From Gammaproteobacteria bacterium (GTDB lineage Bacteria > Pseudomonadota > Gammaproteobacteria > Pseudomonadales > Azotimanducaceae), in NCBI GenBank assembly GCA_002726655.1, contig PBRP01000096.1, positions 1 to 49,180 of the forward strand: 49,180 bases of DNA. The letters run 5' to 3'. The notes beneath the pieces were generated by a model that was not told the DNA's origin, searched no databases, and saw only the letters and a list, made by a program, of their open reading frames with translations. Both the position numbers and the translations under genes were made by a program. Positions 1 to 8,260 of the stretch are shown here, in pieces (the stretch's first letter is position 1; every line of letters starts with the position of its first letter).

Positions 1-75
1 GCGCCCTGAACAGGAGTCGAACCTGTGACCCTCCGCTTAGGAGGCGGATGCTCTATCCAACTGAGCTACCAGGGC
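1..75 (-). tRNA. tRNA-Arg (anticodon CCT)
   Basis: Read on the minus strand the segment folds as a cloverleaf. The acceptor GCCCTGG (75-69) pairs with TCAGGGC near positions 3-9. The D-arm contains TAGCTCAGTTGG, the anticodon loop is CTCCTAA (anticodon CCT), and the T-arm is ACAGG-TTCGACT-CCTGT. The last visible base after the discriminator G is the first C of a probable encoded CCA, cut by the window edge. The isoacceptor decodes AGG. The fold is seen directly; only the 3' terminus is incomplete. Confidence 0.95.
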
Positions 76-134
76 GTTGTGGGGATTGTAACATCTAGTT
101 TGATGAGATCCTTCGATATGCTGAGATTGTCGAG

Positions 135-1145
135 TTACACGATGCCTAACTCAATCGGACTCTTTGCTCCTGCCTTAATGGCTTCTTCCGGGGTACGGGG
201 TTGCCAGCCAATATTGAGCGCAGGGGTACAGTCCAGCCTTTTTATACTTCCTACTTCGTTACGGATACTGGCAATTTCTTTGACGAATAGTGCGAAAAAA
301 CTAAGCAGAATATTTGGCATTCGCCTGTGCGGAATTTTTCCTCGATAGTCAGGAAATTCTTTTCTTAACTGTTCTGTGATAGCAATGAACTATCTGAAGC
401 CGGCGGCACATAAGAATCGCTGGCCGGCTGCTTCCGGATGCTCGAAGGCGAGTCTGTGCAAGGTGGCCACATCACGAACATCGACGATCTCATAACCAAC
501 ATTCGGCACGAGCGGCAGCTCTCCTGTGAGCAGTTTGTATAAAAGCTCCAGTGATGTGCCGTAGTCTGTTTCGAGTGCAGGTCCAAGGACTACAACGGGA
601 TTAATGACGGCGAGTTCCGAACCCCCACCTGCAGCCATCTCCCATGCTTTTTTCTCAGCTATGGTTTTGCTGACTGAATAAGCCGTAAGATTGGAATCCA
701 GCGGGTCACTCCAGTCATCGCAGGTGTAGGTACGTTCACTGACCTTCTCGCTTCCCGTGACAGCAGCGGCGGAGGAAGTGAGCACCACCCTTTTGATACC
801 TGCGTTCTTCGCAGCGGTTAGAACATTGACTGTTCCTTGTCTTGCGGGTTCAATAAGTTCGTTTGAGTCTTTTGGTAGAACAGCAGACACTGGAGATGCG
901 ACATGAAAAACTCCATCGCATCCATCAATCGCCTCAGCCCAGCCGTCAGCGCTGGTGAGGTTGGCTTCAGCAAATTCTATTTCAGATGCGCCGCTGTGGT
1001 GTTTTGCGATGATATCGCGCAGTTTTTCGCTACGATCAAGGTTTCGCAAGGTTCCCCTGACCGCGTAGCCATGTTGTAAAAGGTCTAGAATGCAGTGGCT
1101 CGCGATAAAACCGGAGGCGCCGGTGACAAGTATTTTTTCAGGCAT
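135..1145 (-). pseudogene. NAD-dependent epimerase/dihydroflavonol-reductase-like SDR, interrupted by an in-frame amber stop
   Basis: The first 251 codons encode an extended short-chain dehydrogenase. It has a Rossmann motif GASGFIAS at residues 9-16, a TSSAAAV segment near residue 123 and the catalytic YSVSK at 156-160, as in dihydroflavonol-4-reductase-like NADPH oxidoreductases. A TAG codon at 390-392 stops translation after AGFR. Reading on in the same frame restores the usual C-terminus of the family (FIAITEQLRKEFPDYRGK, then a segment ending AIKAGAKSPIELGIV) up to a TAA at 135-137. The total of about 336 codons is the normal family length. A TGG to TAG change would explain the lesion. 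It may be a real nonsense mutation, a sequencing error or a suppressed codon. Substrate unknown. The gene stands alone, with the tRNA downstream. Confidence 0.85.
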
Positions 1146-1349
1146 TAATGTTTCGCTTGGTCTGAACTTCTTACAAGTATAAGCCTTTTGTTGGCGAGAG
1201 CCGTAGCTTCATGCTGACTCTTGTGTTCGTTGTGTACCGGGATGGTGAGATTAGCAAGCCTGCGACCTTGTGCTGATTGTCAGGGGAATTGCCCCACAGT
1301 TTTTTTTAGCGCAGAATGAATTCCTTCATTTACCAGATAAAGAGTTGTT

Positions 1350-1796
1350 ATGAGTAGCATACCTGCAGACCTGCCTGACTGGATAAGCAGTCATATTGAA
1401 TTGTATTTAACCGATCCTGAGAAGGCCCACATGTGGGATGCATCGGCAGCTGGCGGAACGGGGATGCTGCCCTGCCTGTTGCTTACCAGCCGGGGTCGGA
1501 AATCTGGAGAAGAGCGGATGTTACCGCTTATCTACAAGAAGGTAGGAGATGACTACATCATTGTCGCTTCTAAAGGTGGTTTTCCGACACACCCAGCCTG
1601 GTATTTGAATCTTGTCGCGACACCGGATTGTGAAATACGTGTGGGTCCAGAGATACACAAGGCACGTGCGCGAACTGCTGAGGGCGAAGAAAGGACTCGA
1701 TTATGGGGGGAACTTGCAGAAATTTATCCCCCCTACAATGATTACCAGACCTCAGCTGGCGACAGAGAGATTCCAGTAGTTGTTCTGGAGGTTTAG
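1350..1796 (+). CDS. Deazaflavin-dependent nitroreductase (DDN)-family protein
   Basis: This 148-residue protein matches the split beta-barrel DDN/nitroreductase family. It has the typical order LLLTSRGRKSGEERMLPL (about residues 44-61), a core DDYIIVASKGG near 68-78, then HPAWYLNLVATPDCEIRVG. Relatives in actinobacteria use F420, and some proteobacterial members may use FMN or heme. No F420 synthesis gene is visible here, so the cofactor is open. ATG at 1350 follows an AGAGTTGTT leader with a weak ribosome binding site. The gene is a single transcription unit, divergent from the broken SDR gene. Function is inferred from family only. Confidence 0.75.
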   Translation: MSSIPADLPDWISSHIELYLTDPEKAHMWDASAAGGTGMLPCLLLTSRGRKSGEERMLPLIYKKVGDDYIIVASKGGFPTHPAWYLNLVATPDCEIRVGPEIHKARARTAEGEERTRLWGELAEIYPPYNDYQTSAGDREIPVVVLEV

Positions 1797-1831
1797 AAGC
1801 TCTGGAAGTTTAAAGGCCGCGGTTTCTGACG

Positions 1832-2584
1832 TCAGTCAAAGTTTGGAACAAGATTGATACCACTCGTATCCGGCTCTTCCGGCTCAGTTCCCTGGTCACG
1901 CTCTTCTGGTTCCAGCATGTCTGAACCAGCCATGGCCAGGGTCATGCCGCTTGTGTTCGGGTTAAGTAACTCTTTTTCTTCCTGAAGTGTTTCCAGCACA
2001 GCGCCGGGTTCATCGAGGCCAAAATCAGGAACCTCGATTTCGGGCACCTCATCATCACTGGCTTCAACCAGCGGTGAACCGTCATTCTCCTGGACTGAGT
2101 ATTCACTGAGGTCCAGGTCGGCATGTTCTTCTTCGCTCTGCTCAACAAGAGGTGTCCCGTCATTATCTGCCACCGTAATACCACTGATATCAACATCTGG
2201 TGGGGGTGGTGGGGCAGAAGGCTCAATCAGATTGCCCTCGTTGGGCGCGAGGGAGATCGCTGAAATATCAACCACTGCTGGCGATTCTGTGGCTGGAGTT
2301 GCTTTTGGTTCTGCCTGTTGAACCTTTTTTTCTGGAAGCGGCGCATCAGACTTTATTACTCGAACTTTTACATCCGCACCAATCTTCTTGAGGGCGCTGC
2401 CATATTTTGCAGCTTCCTTTTTGTCAGCTGTTCGTTTTATAACGATCTGCTTACCGGAAAACAGCGCCTTCATCTTGTCGCCATCAGCCTTCAGGAGCTT
2501 GGCCATATGGGCCTTCACCGAAATCGGTTTGAAACCCTCGACGAGCTCTCCTTTAAATACAATTGCGTAAATAACTGAGCTCAT
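1832..2584 (-). CDS. Conserved hypothetical protein with basic N-terminal domain and acidic repeat tail
   Basis: The product is 250 residues in two parts. Residues 1-80 form a compact Lys-rich domain (FKGELVEGFKPISVKAHMAK, LFSGKQIVIKRTADKK, KYGSALKKIGADVKV) of the kind found at the start of many uncharacterised gammaproteobacterial proteins. Residues 105-250 are acidic and Pro-rich, with an imperfect repeat of the form D-I/L-S-x-I/Y-x-V/L-x-x-N-D/E-G-x-P/L-L-V/I-E at about 105, 130 and 157, and related DTSGI/NTSGM copies near the end. No signal peptide or membrane segment is seen. The tail is probably disordered. Function unknown. Confidence 0.65.
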   Translation of the reverse strand: MSSVIYAIVFKGELVEGFKPISVKAHMAKLLKADGDKMKALFSGKQIVIKRTADKKEAAKYGSALKKIGADVKVRVIKSDAPLPEKKVQQAEPKATPATESPAVVDISAISLAPNEGNLIEPSAPPPPPDVDISGITVADNDGTPLVEQSEEEHADLDLSEYSVQENDGSPLVEASDDEVPEIEVPDFGLDEPGAVLETLQEEKELLNPNTSGMTLAMAGSDMLEPEERDQGTEPEEPDTSGINLVPNFD

Positions 2585-2824
2585 AGGTATTTATGATAAA
2601 GGATGTTCTGTTTGAATTATAAAGACTCTTTCGTGAAAGGACAGCTTTGTTCCCGCTGGGATACAAGATTGTGCTTGCTTTGACATGATCCCGGACCTGG
2701 CATGGGTATAAAGGAGATGTTCCCGGTTGGCTTCTGTGTCCTGATTAGAAAAGAAAGATTTTGGCTCTCTATTGCCGGGAATTACTGATACATTCTTCTG
2801 CAAAGAAGAACTGGACTGAGTCAA

Positions 2825-4204
2825 ATGGCAGCTACTTTTCCCGGCGTAATCGCTTTCGCCTTCATGGTTTCGATGATACTCGCTGGTGTTATTCTCAGGG
2901 CTCGAATTACATTCCTGCAGAATAACCTGGTTCCAGCAAGCCTGATCGGGGGTGTCCTTGGCTTTGCGCTGGTGTCCAGTGGTCTGAGTTTTGGTTTCGA
3001 GAGTGCTCACTTTACCTCCTTTGCATTCCACTTTTTCACTTTGAGTTTTATGTCTCTGGTTCTGACGGGGGCGCCGCCAAAAGGACCGGATGATCGCTCA
3101 ATCGTGCCAGGTGGCTTGTGGCTGGCCATCATTTGGGTCATGAGCCTGGTGTTGCAGGGATTGGTTGGCTTAGCCGTCATCCTGCTTTTCAATCAGGTGA
3201 GCGGCGGTGAACTATCTCATCTGCTTGGCATGATCGCTACCCATGGTTTTACCCAGGGTCCCGGGCAGGCATTGGCACTAGGCAGCATATGGGAGAACGA
3301 GTTGGGAGTTACTCACGCCATTAGATTCGGGTTGATATACGCCTCGGTCGGCTTCCTTGTAGCTTTCGTCGTGGGCGTACCGGTTGCCAGGCGTGCCATT
3401 CGGGCCGGTCTGAATAGCAATCAGTCGGCGAGGATAGATGACGAATTTCTCCGGGGCATCCTGACTTCAGATATTTCTGCAGGCAAGCAGGTGACCCATT
3501 CCGCTAATGTAGACTCTTTAGTGTTTCATATTGCGATACTGGGTGTTGCCTATGTGATCACGGATCAGTACCTGAAGTTTGCCCATCCGTTTGCCAGCAT
3601 GGTAACTATCGATGTGATCAACCTCGGTCTATTTTTTAACCATAACCTGTTCTTTATTCATGGGCTGATTGTCTGCGTTATTCTGCGGGCACTGATGAAC
3701 AGGTTTGGTTGCGGTCATTTTATTGATGATGAAACACAACGCAGGATAACGGGTTCATCCGTTGACCTGATGGTTGTCGCAACCCTCATGAGTGTAGAGT
3801 TTGCCTTCCTCAGTGAGTTTGTTGTACCCATAGGGCTCGTTTCCCTTGCAGTGACTCTGGCAACCGCAGTGCTGTGCTTCGGTTTCGGGCGAAGGTTGCG
3901 TTCTTTTGGCGTTGAAAGAGCCGTGACCGTGTTCGGATGTTGCTGCGGTTCAACGGGAAGCGGTTTGCTGTTGCTGAGAATCCTGGATCCCGACCTGAGC
4001 ACACCGATAGCCAAAGAGCTTGCCTTTTTTAATATTGCGATCCTGTTTCTCAGTTTCCACATATTGGCGCTTATGGTACCGGTATTACCAAGTTTCGGTC
4101 TGATGACTATCTGTATTGTTTATGGTGGTACTTTTGTAGCGGGGATTGTAGCGTTACTCGTGTTCAGGAGATTCGATCCCACTCTTGTTGAACCCGGTCA
4201 ATGA
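2825..4204 (+). CDS. gltS: Sodium/glutamate symporter GltS family
   Basis: The 459-residue product is an integral membrane protein with about ten to twelve hydrophobic segments. Each half carries a re-entrant-loop-like motif typical of the ESS/GltS family: THGFTQGPGQALALG near residues 138-152 and FGCCCGSTGSGLLLLRILDP near residues 377-396. Family members import glutamate with sodium through the inner membrane. ATG at 2825 lies just before the first transmembrane helix (FPGVIAFAFMVSMILAGVIL). The 3' end overlaps coaE on the other strand by 41 nt. Substrate specificity is inferred; the family also includes transporters for other small acids. Confidence 0.8.
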   Translation: MAATFPGVIAFAFMVSMILAGVILRARITFLQNNLVPASLIGGVLGFALVSSGLSFGFESAHFTSFAFHFFTLSFMSLVLTGAPPKGPDDRSIVPGGLWLAIIWVMSLVLQGLVGLAVILLFNQVSGGELSHLLGMIATHGFTQGPGQALALGSIWENELGVTHAIRFGLIYASVGFLVAFVVGVPVARRAIRAGLNSNQSARIDDEFLRGILTSDISAGKQVTHSANVDSLVFHIAILGVAYVITDQYLKFAHPFASMVTIDVINLGLFFNHNLFFIHGLIVCVILRALMNRFGCGHFIDDETQRRITGSSVDLMVVATLMSVEFAFLSEFVVPIGLVSLAVTLATAVLCFGFGRRLRSFGVERAVTVFGCCCGSTGSGLLLLRILDPDLSTPIAKELAFFNIAILFLSFHILALMVPVLPSFGLMTICIVYGGTFVAGIVALLVFRRFDPTLVEPGQ

Positions 4205-4757
4205 GTTGCTGCTGATCGCCATTATTTTCGATGACAAAGTCAGATCTGCCGATACGCTCTTCATTATTCAACTGGGCATCCAGTTTCTTTTCGACTGCTT
4301 CCCGGCTACTGCCATCTCGGTTCACTGATCTTTCTATTGCCACGTCACGATCTACAACAACAACCCAGATTTCATCGCCAATATCTTCCCACCCTGCTTC
4401 AAACAGAACGGCGGCTTCCAGCACAACGATGCCATCCGGGTAAATCGCATCCAGCCCGGCTATCTCTAGTTCAGCGAGGCGTCTGATCTCGGGCCAGACG
4501 ATATCGGTCAGTTTCTTCAGTTCATCTGGGTGTCCAAAAACCATGCTGCCGAGGGCACTGCGGTCTATGTGCTGATCATCTGCAACCACATCGTCACCAA
4601 AGGTTTCAATCACTTCACGATAAGCTTGTGTGCCGGGGTCGTACACGCGGTGCCCAAGTTTGTCCGCATCAATGATATTGGCGCCTTTTTCAGTAAGGAG
4701 TGTACCGACAGTTGATTTGCCGGAGGCGAGTCCTCCCGTGAGACAGATGACTTTCAA
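4164..4757 (-). CDS. coaE: Dephospho-CoA kinase
   Basis: CoaE phosphorylates the 3'-OH of dephospho-CoA with ATP, the last step of CoA synthesis. The product has 197 residues, the usual length. The P-loop GGLASGKST is at residues 8-16, followed by the family motif IIDADKLGHRVYDPG near 29-43 and by VLEAAVLFEAGW near 112-123 and NNEERIGRSDFVIENNGD near the C-terminus. ATG at 4757 gives MKVICLTGG, the standard start. The 3' end overlaps gltS in convergent orientation. In many gammaproteobacteria coaE sits beside pilD and yacF, which are not here. Confidence 0.95.
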   Translation of the reverse strand: MKVICLTGGLASGKSTVGTLLTEKGANIIDADKLGHRVYDPGTQAYREVIETFGDDVVADDQHIDRSALGSMVFGHPDELKKLTDIVWPEIRRLAELEIAGLDAIYPDGIVVLEAAVLFEAGWEDIGDEIWVVVVDRDVAIERSVNRDGSSREAVEKKLDAQLNNEERIGRSDFVIENNGDQQQLIDRVQQEWDRIS

Positions 4758-5081
4758 ATAGCTATCCTTTTGCTGTTGTCAAAAAGCGCCTAACAGTTAT
4801 GAAGTCCGGCTCAATGATAGCAACAGGGTTACCTTACCGACAAGGGGCGACGTATTTGCTCATTAGGCTCTGGTACCCTGGTTTCGAGTCGGGTTGATGG
4901 GCGCGGCGGGAGGCTCTCTCACTGACTAGGTTCGGTTTGATTGCGCCAATTGATGGAATAGTGGACTATAGTTCGTTAGTTATTAGGTGGCATTGCTGTT
5001 CTGTCGAATATGGCTTCTAAGCGTTCTGGGTAAGTCCCAAGCCACCTGACAGTTAGTTGATTTGATTATGCAGGGAAAAAT
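4758..5081. other. Intergenic region between divergent coaE and thiolase-fold genes
   Basis: This 324-base gap has no convincing reading frame. It holds one possible long-range hairpin: AGGTGGC at about 4985-4991 pairs with GCCACCT at about 5040-5046. It ends with the leader of the 5082 gene, which has a weak AGGGAA ribosome binding site. Promoters for coaE and the 5082 gene are expected here, but no clear -35/-10 pair was identified. Confidence 0.4.
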
Positions 5082-6272
5082 ATGAAACAGAGAGATGCTG
5101 CCATTGTTGGTATTCACGAGTACCAGTCACGTGATGTGGAAGGCAAGGTTAGCGCGCTGCAAATAAAGGCAGAGAGTGCAGCACGCGCACTGGAAGATGC
5201 TGGACTCAGCTGGTCTGATGTTGATGCCATCTATGATGCCGGTGATGGTGGTGGCATGAATGGTTTGACTATTGCTGAGTATTTTGGCTTGAAACCCACT
5301 GTGATCGATACAACCAATGTCGGTGGCAGTTCCTACGAGTTCCACGCTGCGCATGCGAAAAGGGATATTGCATCGGGAAAAGCGAACGCTGCTTTGCTGA
5401 CCTATGGTTCCACCGCTCATAGTAATGCCCGAGCGATAGGTGTTGGTGGGGCTGGAGGGGCGGGGCGTCATCCTGCTGACAACATGGATGTGTTTTCTGG
5501 CATGACGCTGGTTGCTAACTATGCAATGGTGGCGCATCGGCATATGCATGATTATGGGACCACTAGTGAGCAGTTAGCCGAAATCTCGATTGCGACAAGG
5601 TGTCATGCAATGCGCAATCCGGATGCAGTAAGGGCGATGGAAGACCTTGAGTTTCTCGATATTCGCGAGACAACCATTGATGATGTGACGAACTCCCGGA
5701 TGATTGCAGACCCCCTGCACCTGCTCGAGTGTTGCATGATTTCCGATGGCGGCGGGGCTGTAGTTATAGCATCACCTGAGGTCGCGAAAAATTGCCGAAA
5801 AACGCCGGTTTGGGTTCTCGGCTCGGGCGAGGCTACCAAGTACCCTCAAGCTGGTGGTGATATTACTGCCAGTGCAGGTGCTTATTCTGGCGCGCAGGCC
5901 TTTGGTGAGGCTGGCATTACACCGGCCGAAATTGATATAGCCATGATCTATGACTCATTCAGTATCACCGTCATGGTGTTACTTGAGGACCTCGGCTTCT
6001 GCAAAAAGGGAGAAGGCGGTGCCTGGGTTGAAGGTGGGAGGCTGCGCTTTGACCGACCTTCTGATGGTCCGGCACTCAATACGGATGGTGGCGGTCTATC
6101 GTCGAATCACCCGGGTATGCGTGGCATTTTCCTGCTGATTGAAGCTGCCAGGCAACTGCGTGGTGAGTCATGTTCGCAGGTTCCTGATGCAAAACTGGCG
6201 GTCGCGCATGGCAATGGCGGTATGCTCGGTAGTCGGCATGCGGCGGGTACTATCATAATGGGGAGAGACTAA
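5082..6272 (+). CDS. Thiolase-fold protein lacking the catalytic cysteine (SCP-x/Ltp2-like)
   Basis: The 396-residue protein has the two-lobed thiolase fold of the SCP2/lipid-transfer-protein group. Where biosynthetic and degradative thiolases carry the nucleophilic cysteine it has NVGGSSYEFH (residues 79-88), and the usual H-D pair region reads MIYDSF with Tyr290. A C-terminal GGGLSSNHPG and HGNGGMLGSRH remain. Loss of Cys with Tyr at this place is what is known for Ltp2-type retro-aldolases, which cleave beta-hydroxyacyl-CoA side chains together with a DUF35 partner. The next gene is such a DUF35 protein, and its ATG overlaps this stop codon (TAATG). I infer an acyl-CoA aldolase rather than a thiolase; the substrate is unknown. 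Confidence 0.75.
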   Translation: MKQRDAAIVGIHEYQSRDVEGKVSALQIKAESAARALEDAGLSWSDVDAIYDAGDGGGMNGLTIAEYFGLKPTVIDTTNVGGSSYEFHAAHAKRDIASGKANAALLTYGSTAHSNARAIGVGGAGGAGRHPADNMDVFSGMTLVANYAMVAHRHMHDYGTTSEQLAEISIATRCHAMRNPDAVRAMEDLEFLDIRETTIDDVTNSRMIADPLHLLECCMISDGGGAVVIASPEVAKNCRKTPVWVLGSGEATKYPQAGGDITASAGAYSGAQAFGEAGITPAEIDIAMIYDSFSITVMVLLEDLGFCKKGEGGAWVEGGRLRFDRPSDGPALNTDGGGLSSNHPGMRGIFLLIEAARQLRGESCSQVPDAKLAVAHGNGGMLGSRHAAGTIIMGRD

Positions 6273-6688
6273 TGAACGAGCCAACCCGACCACTTCCTCG
6301 TGCCAATGAACTGGATACACAGGAGTTCTGGGCAGCGACAAAGAACAAAGAGCTTCGCTATCAACAGTGCGATGGCTGCAATACCGTTGTTTTCTATCCA
6401 CGCAGACATTGCACGGGATGTACGTCCGGGAATCTTACGTGGAAGTTATCCAAAGGGTTTGGAACGGTCTATACCTTCAGTGTTGTACGACAAAGCTACC
6501 ACCCGTTTTTCCGCGGTAAGGTTCCCTATGCAGTTGCCTGGATAGAACTGGAGGAAGGACCGCGAATACTTTCAAACGTCATCGACGTTGATGATCCGTT
6601 AGTTGATGTTCAGATTAGTATGAAGGTTGAGCTGGTGTGGGAGGAGCACGAGGAAATTAATATACCGCTCTTCAAGCCGGTAGACTGA
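6272..6688 (+). CDS. DUF35 OB-fold/zinc-ribbon acyl-CoA-associated protein
   Basis: This 138-residue protein has a rubredoxin-like zinc ribbon with Cys33-x2-Cys36 and Cys47-x2-Cys50, followed by an OB-fold (GTVYTFSVVRQSYHPFF, then VPYAVAWIELEEGPRILSNV). This is the DUF35 layout. Such proteins pair with thiolase-like enzymes, for example the DUF35 part of ChsH2 with Ltp2, and are needed for their activity. Its start codon overlaps the stop of the thiolase-fold gene by one base, so translation is probably coupled. Its 3' end overlaps the convergent MaoC gene by 17 nt. Confidence 0.85.
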   Translation: MNEPTRPLPRANELDTQEFWAATKNKELRYQQCDGCNTVVFYPRRHCTGCTSGNLTWKLSKGFGTVYTFSVVRQSYHPFFRGKVPYAVAWIELEEGPRILSNVIDVDDPLVDVQISMKVELVWEEHEEINIPLFKPVD

Positions 6689-7097
6689 CGGAAGCGGTTC
6701 CGAATACACGCGTCTCACCTTTTTCGTTGGCGACCGTTAGGTCGATTTCCACCAGTCCTTCATCTTCATTGATGTCGGTGACCACGCCGGTAATGGAATG
6801 GGGTTCGTCGGCGATGACCGGTGCGCGAAATACCGTATCGATCGCCTTTATTTCTGCCATGGGTGCCCACTGGTGGATCATGGCGACCAGGTAGCCCTGG
6901 CTGAGCACGCCCGGTACCATAGCGCCGGCCAGGCCTTCTTTTCTGGCAGCTTCATGGTCCCTGAATCTCGCGCCGTCCCAGCCGATAAGGGTAGCGAAGG
7001 TTTTTACTATCTCGAGGGAGGTGTCTGGTTCAAAAGCGGGCAGGTTAGCACCAAACTCGACATCCATAATCTTGCTAATAGTTTTGCTAATAGTCAC
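6672..7097 (-). CDS. MaoC-like (R)-hydratase/dehydratase, hotdog fold
   Basis: The 141-residue product is a single hotdog domain. The hydratase-like motif includes FRDHEAARKEGLAGAMVPG near residues 45-63 and GYLVAMIHQW, with the core FRAPVIADEPHSITGVVTDI. MaoC proteins hydrate 2-enoyl-CoA esters, often as heterodimers of a catalytic and a degenerate half. The gene follows another hotdog gene with one base between them, so the two probably form such a heterodimer. Facing them is the thiolase/DUF35 pair. Catalytic residues could not be aligned reliably by eye. Confidence 0.75.
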   Translation of the reverse strand: MTISKTISKIMDVEFGANLPAFEPDTSLEIVKTFATLIGWDGARFRDHEAARKEGLAGAMVPGVLSQGYLVAMIHQWAPMAEIKAIDTVFRAPVIADEPHSITGVVTDINEDEGLVEIDLTVANEKGETRVFGTASVSLPA

Positions 7098-7098
7098 G

Positions 7099-7533
7099 CT
7101 ACTTCTCCCGTATTACTGATCGACTGTCAGAATTGGCTAGATGCAGGCCGTTTTCATCAAAGAATTCGAGCCTTGATACGACAAACACCATGCGCCCAGA
7201 GCGCCCCGTTTTTGTGTAGATATCGTGCAAGTGGGTTCGACCCGTTAGTGTTGAACCTGGGCGAACAGGGTTCAGGCACTCAACACCTTTTCCGGCATCC
7301 ATGCCGATACCAAATCGGGGGAAGTCAATTGGCAGAGAACGGCGACCGCTGAGGCTCGCTATGTAAGTGGGCGGTGTCTGGAAATCGGGATGGTCTCTAT
7401 CCAGAAATCGGCCTGCAGTTTCTCCACAAAGGCGAGCATATTCAATCGTTACTGCAGGATCCATGTAGAAGGTTTTCTCATCGAATGGCTGATTGAGATA
7501 CTTTTCACGTAATTCGTCGATATCTGCGTCCAT
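7099..7533 (-). CDS. MaoC N-terminal-type hotdog dehydratase subunit
   Basis: This 144-residue protein resembles the FAS1-like/MaoC N-terminal dehydratase domain. The N-terminus (YMDPAVTIEYARLCGETAGRF) and HPDFQTPPTYIASLSG are typical of the substrate-side half of two-part hydratases such as ChsH1/ChsH2. The stop codon is one base before the ATG of the following hotdog gene. The most likely product is a heterodimeric enoyl-CoA hydratase acting with the aldolase-like pair opposite. The start at 7533 gives MDADIDELREKYLNQPF. Confidence 0.7.
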   Translation of the reverse strand: MDADIDELREKYLNQPFDEKTFYMDPAVTIEYARLCGETAGRFLDRDHPDFQTPPTYIASLSGRRSLPIDFPRFGIGMDAGKGVECLNPVRPGSTLTGRTHLHDIYTKTGRSGRMVFVVSRLEFFDENGLHLANSDSRSVIREK

Positions 7534-7553
7534 AAATACCTTCGTTGAAAAAG

Positions 7554-8225
7554 TTAATGCTTGAAACTGATTGCTTTGAATTCTTCACTTTTAAGCGCTT
7601 CGACCAGTTCGTCCATGTTGGCTATCTTAGCCGGAAATTTGGTACCGCAACGTCCTACATGACTGACGATATGTGAATCACTGCCACCAATTCCGAGGTA
7701 GCCAAATGCTTTAGCGTTCTTGATAGCTATCTGGTCTTCATTGTCCCTGCTTCCACCATTGTATATTTCCACGATTTTCACGCCCTTCGGGACACCAAGT
7801 TCCTCGGTGTGTGCAAACATGCCAACACGCTTTCGGCCCGGGTGGCAGGGAACTGCTACGGCGCCGTGTTGATCGCTGGTTTCCACAACCATCTCCAGGC
7901 TCAGGTTGATGCTGGCGAAATCAAAGGCTTTCGTCAGGCTCGCGCTAACGCCGTACACCAGTACGTGGCCATATTCGGTTTCCACTTCACTTGCTTTCAT
8001 AATGACCAGGTCGAATTTACTGGCAAGCGTAGAGTAGTCGGAATCCACATCGAATTGCCGGTGCTCTGTCAGTACAAAACCATCAACTGGTAGATTTTTC
8101 GAACGAATCCATTGGCAATAGTTTTCAACCTTGGCCCTGCCATCATCTGATTTGATGGAGTGGGTATGCAGATCCAGTATCACTTGATTCCCGGGACGGA
8201 TAAATATGATGCAACAAGCTGCCAC
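7554..8225 (-). CDS. PHP-domain metal-dependent phosphoesterase-like protein
   Basis: The protein shows the PHP metal-site motifs in order: LDLHTHSIKSDD, LTEHRQFD, a mid-domain Glu in KASEVETEYGHVLVYG, PCHPGR and GGSDSHIV near the C-terminus. Family members hydrolyse phosphoesters, for example nucleoside 3',5'-bisphosphates or histidinol phosphate. The listed ATG gives 223 residues with a 14-residue lead before V-I-L-D-L-H-T-H. A GTG immediately before ILDLHTH is an alternative start, and the hydrophobic lead is not typical. It lies 20 bases upstream of the hotdog pair and may share its transcript. Substrate unknown. Confidence 0.75.
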   Translation of the reverse strand: MAACCIIFIRPGNQVILDLHTHSIKSDDGRAKVENYCQWIRSKNLPVDGFVLTEHRQFDVDSDYSTLASKFDLVIMKASEVETEYGHVLVYGVSASLTKAFDFASINLSLEMVVETSDQHGAVAVPCHPGRKRVGMFAHTEELGVPKGVKIVEIYNGGSRDNEDQIAIKNAKAFGYLGIGGSDSHIVSHVGRCGTKFPAKIANMDELVEALKSEEFKAISFKH

Positions 8226-8260
8226 AGGTGTTGGTGATGTGCAAGTTTGATGGCCGTCAC

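Noticed and set aside
1285-1310. GGGGAATTGCCCC followed by eight T as a terminator
   Set aside because: The stem is only four base pairs, and on the plus strand no gene ends upstream of it.
2591-3031. Minus-strand frame of 146 codons overlapping the gltS start
   Set aside because: No domain or ribosome binding site, and odd composition; gltS is certain on the other strand.
5127-5549. Antisense frame of 140 codons inside the thiolase-fold gene
   Set aside because: Shadow of a well-supported coding region, with no recognisable domain.
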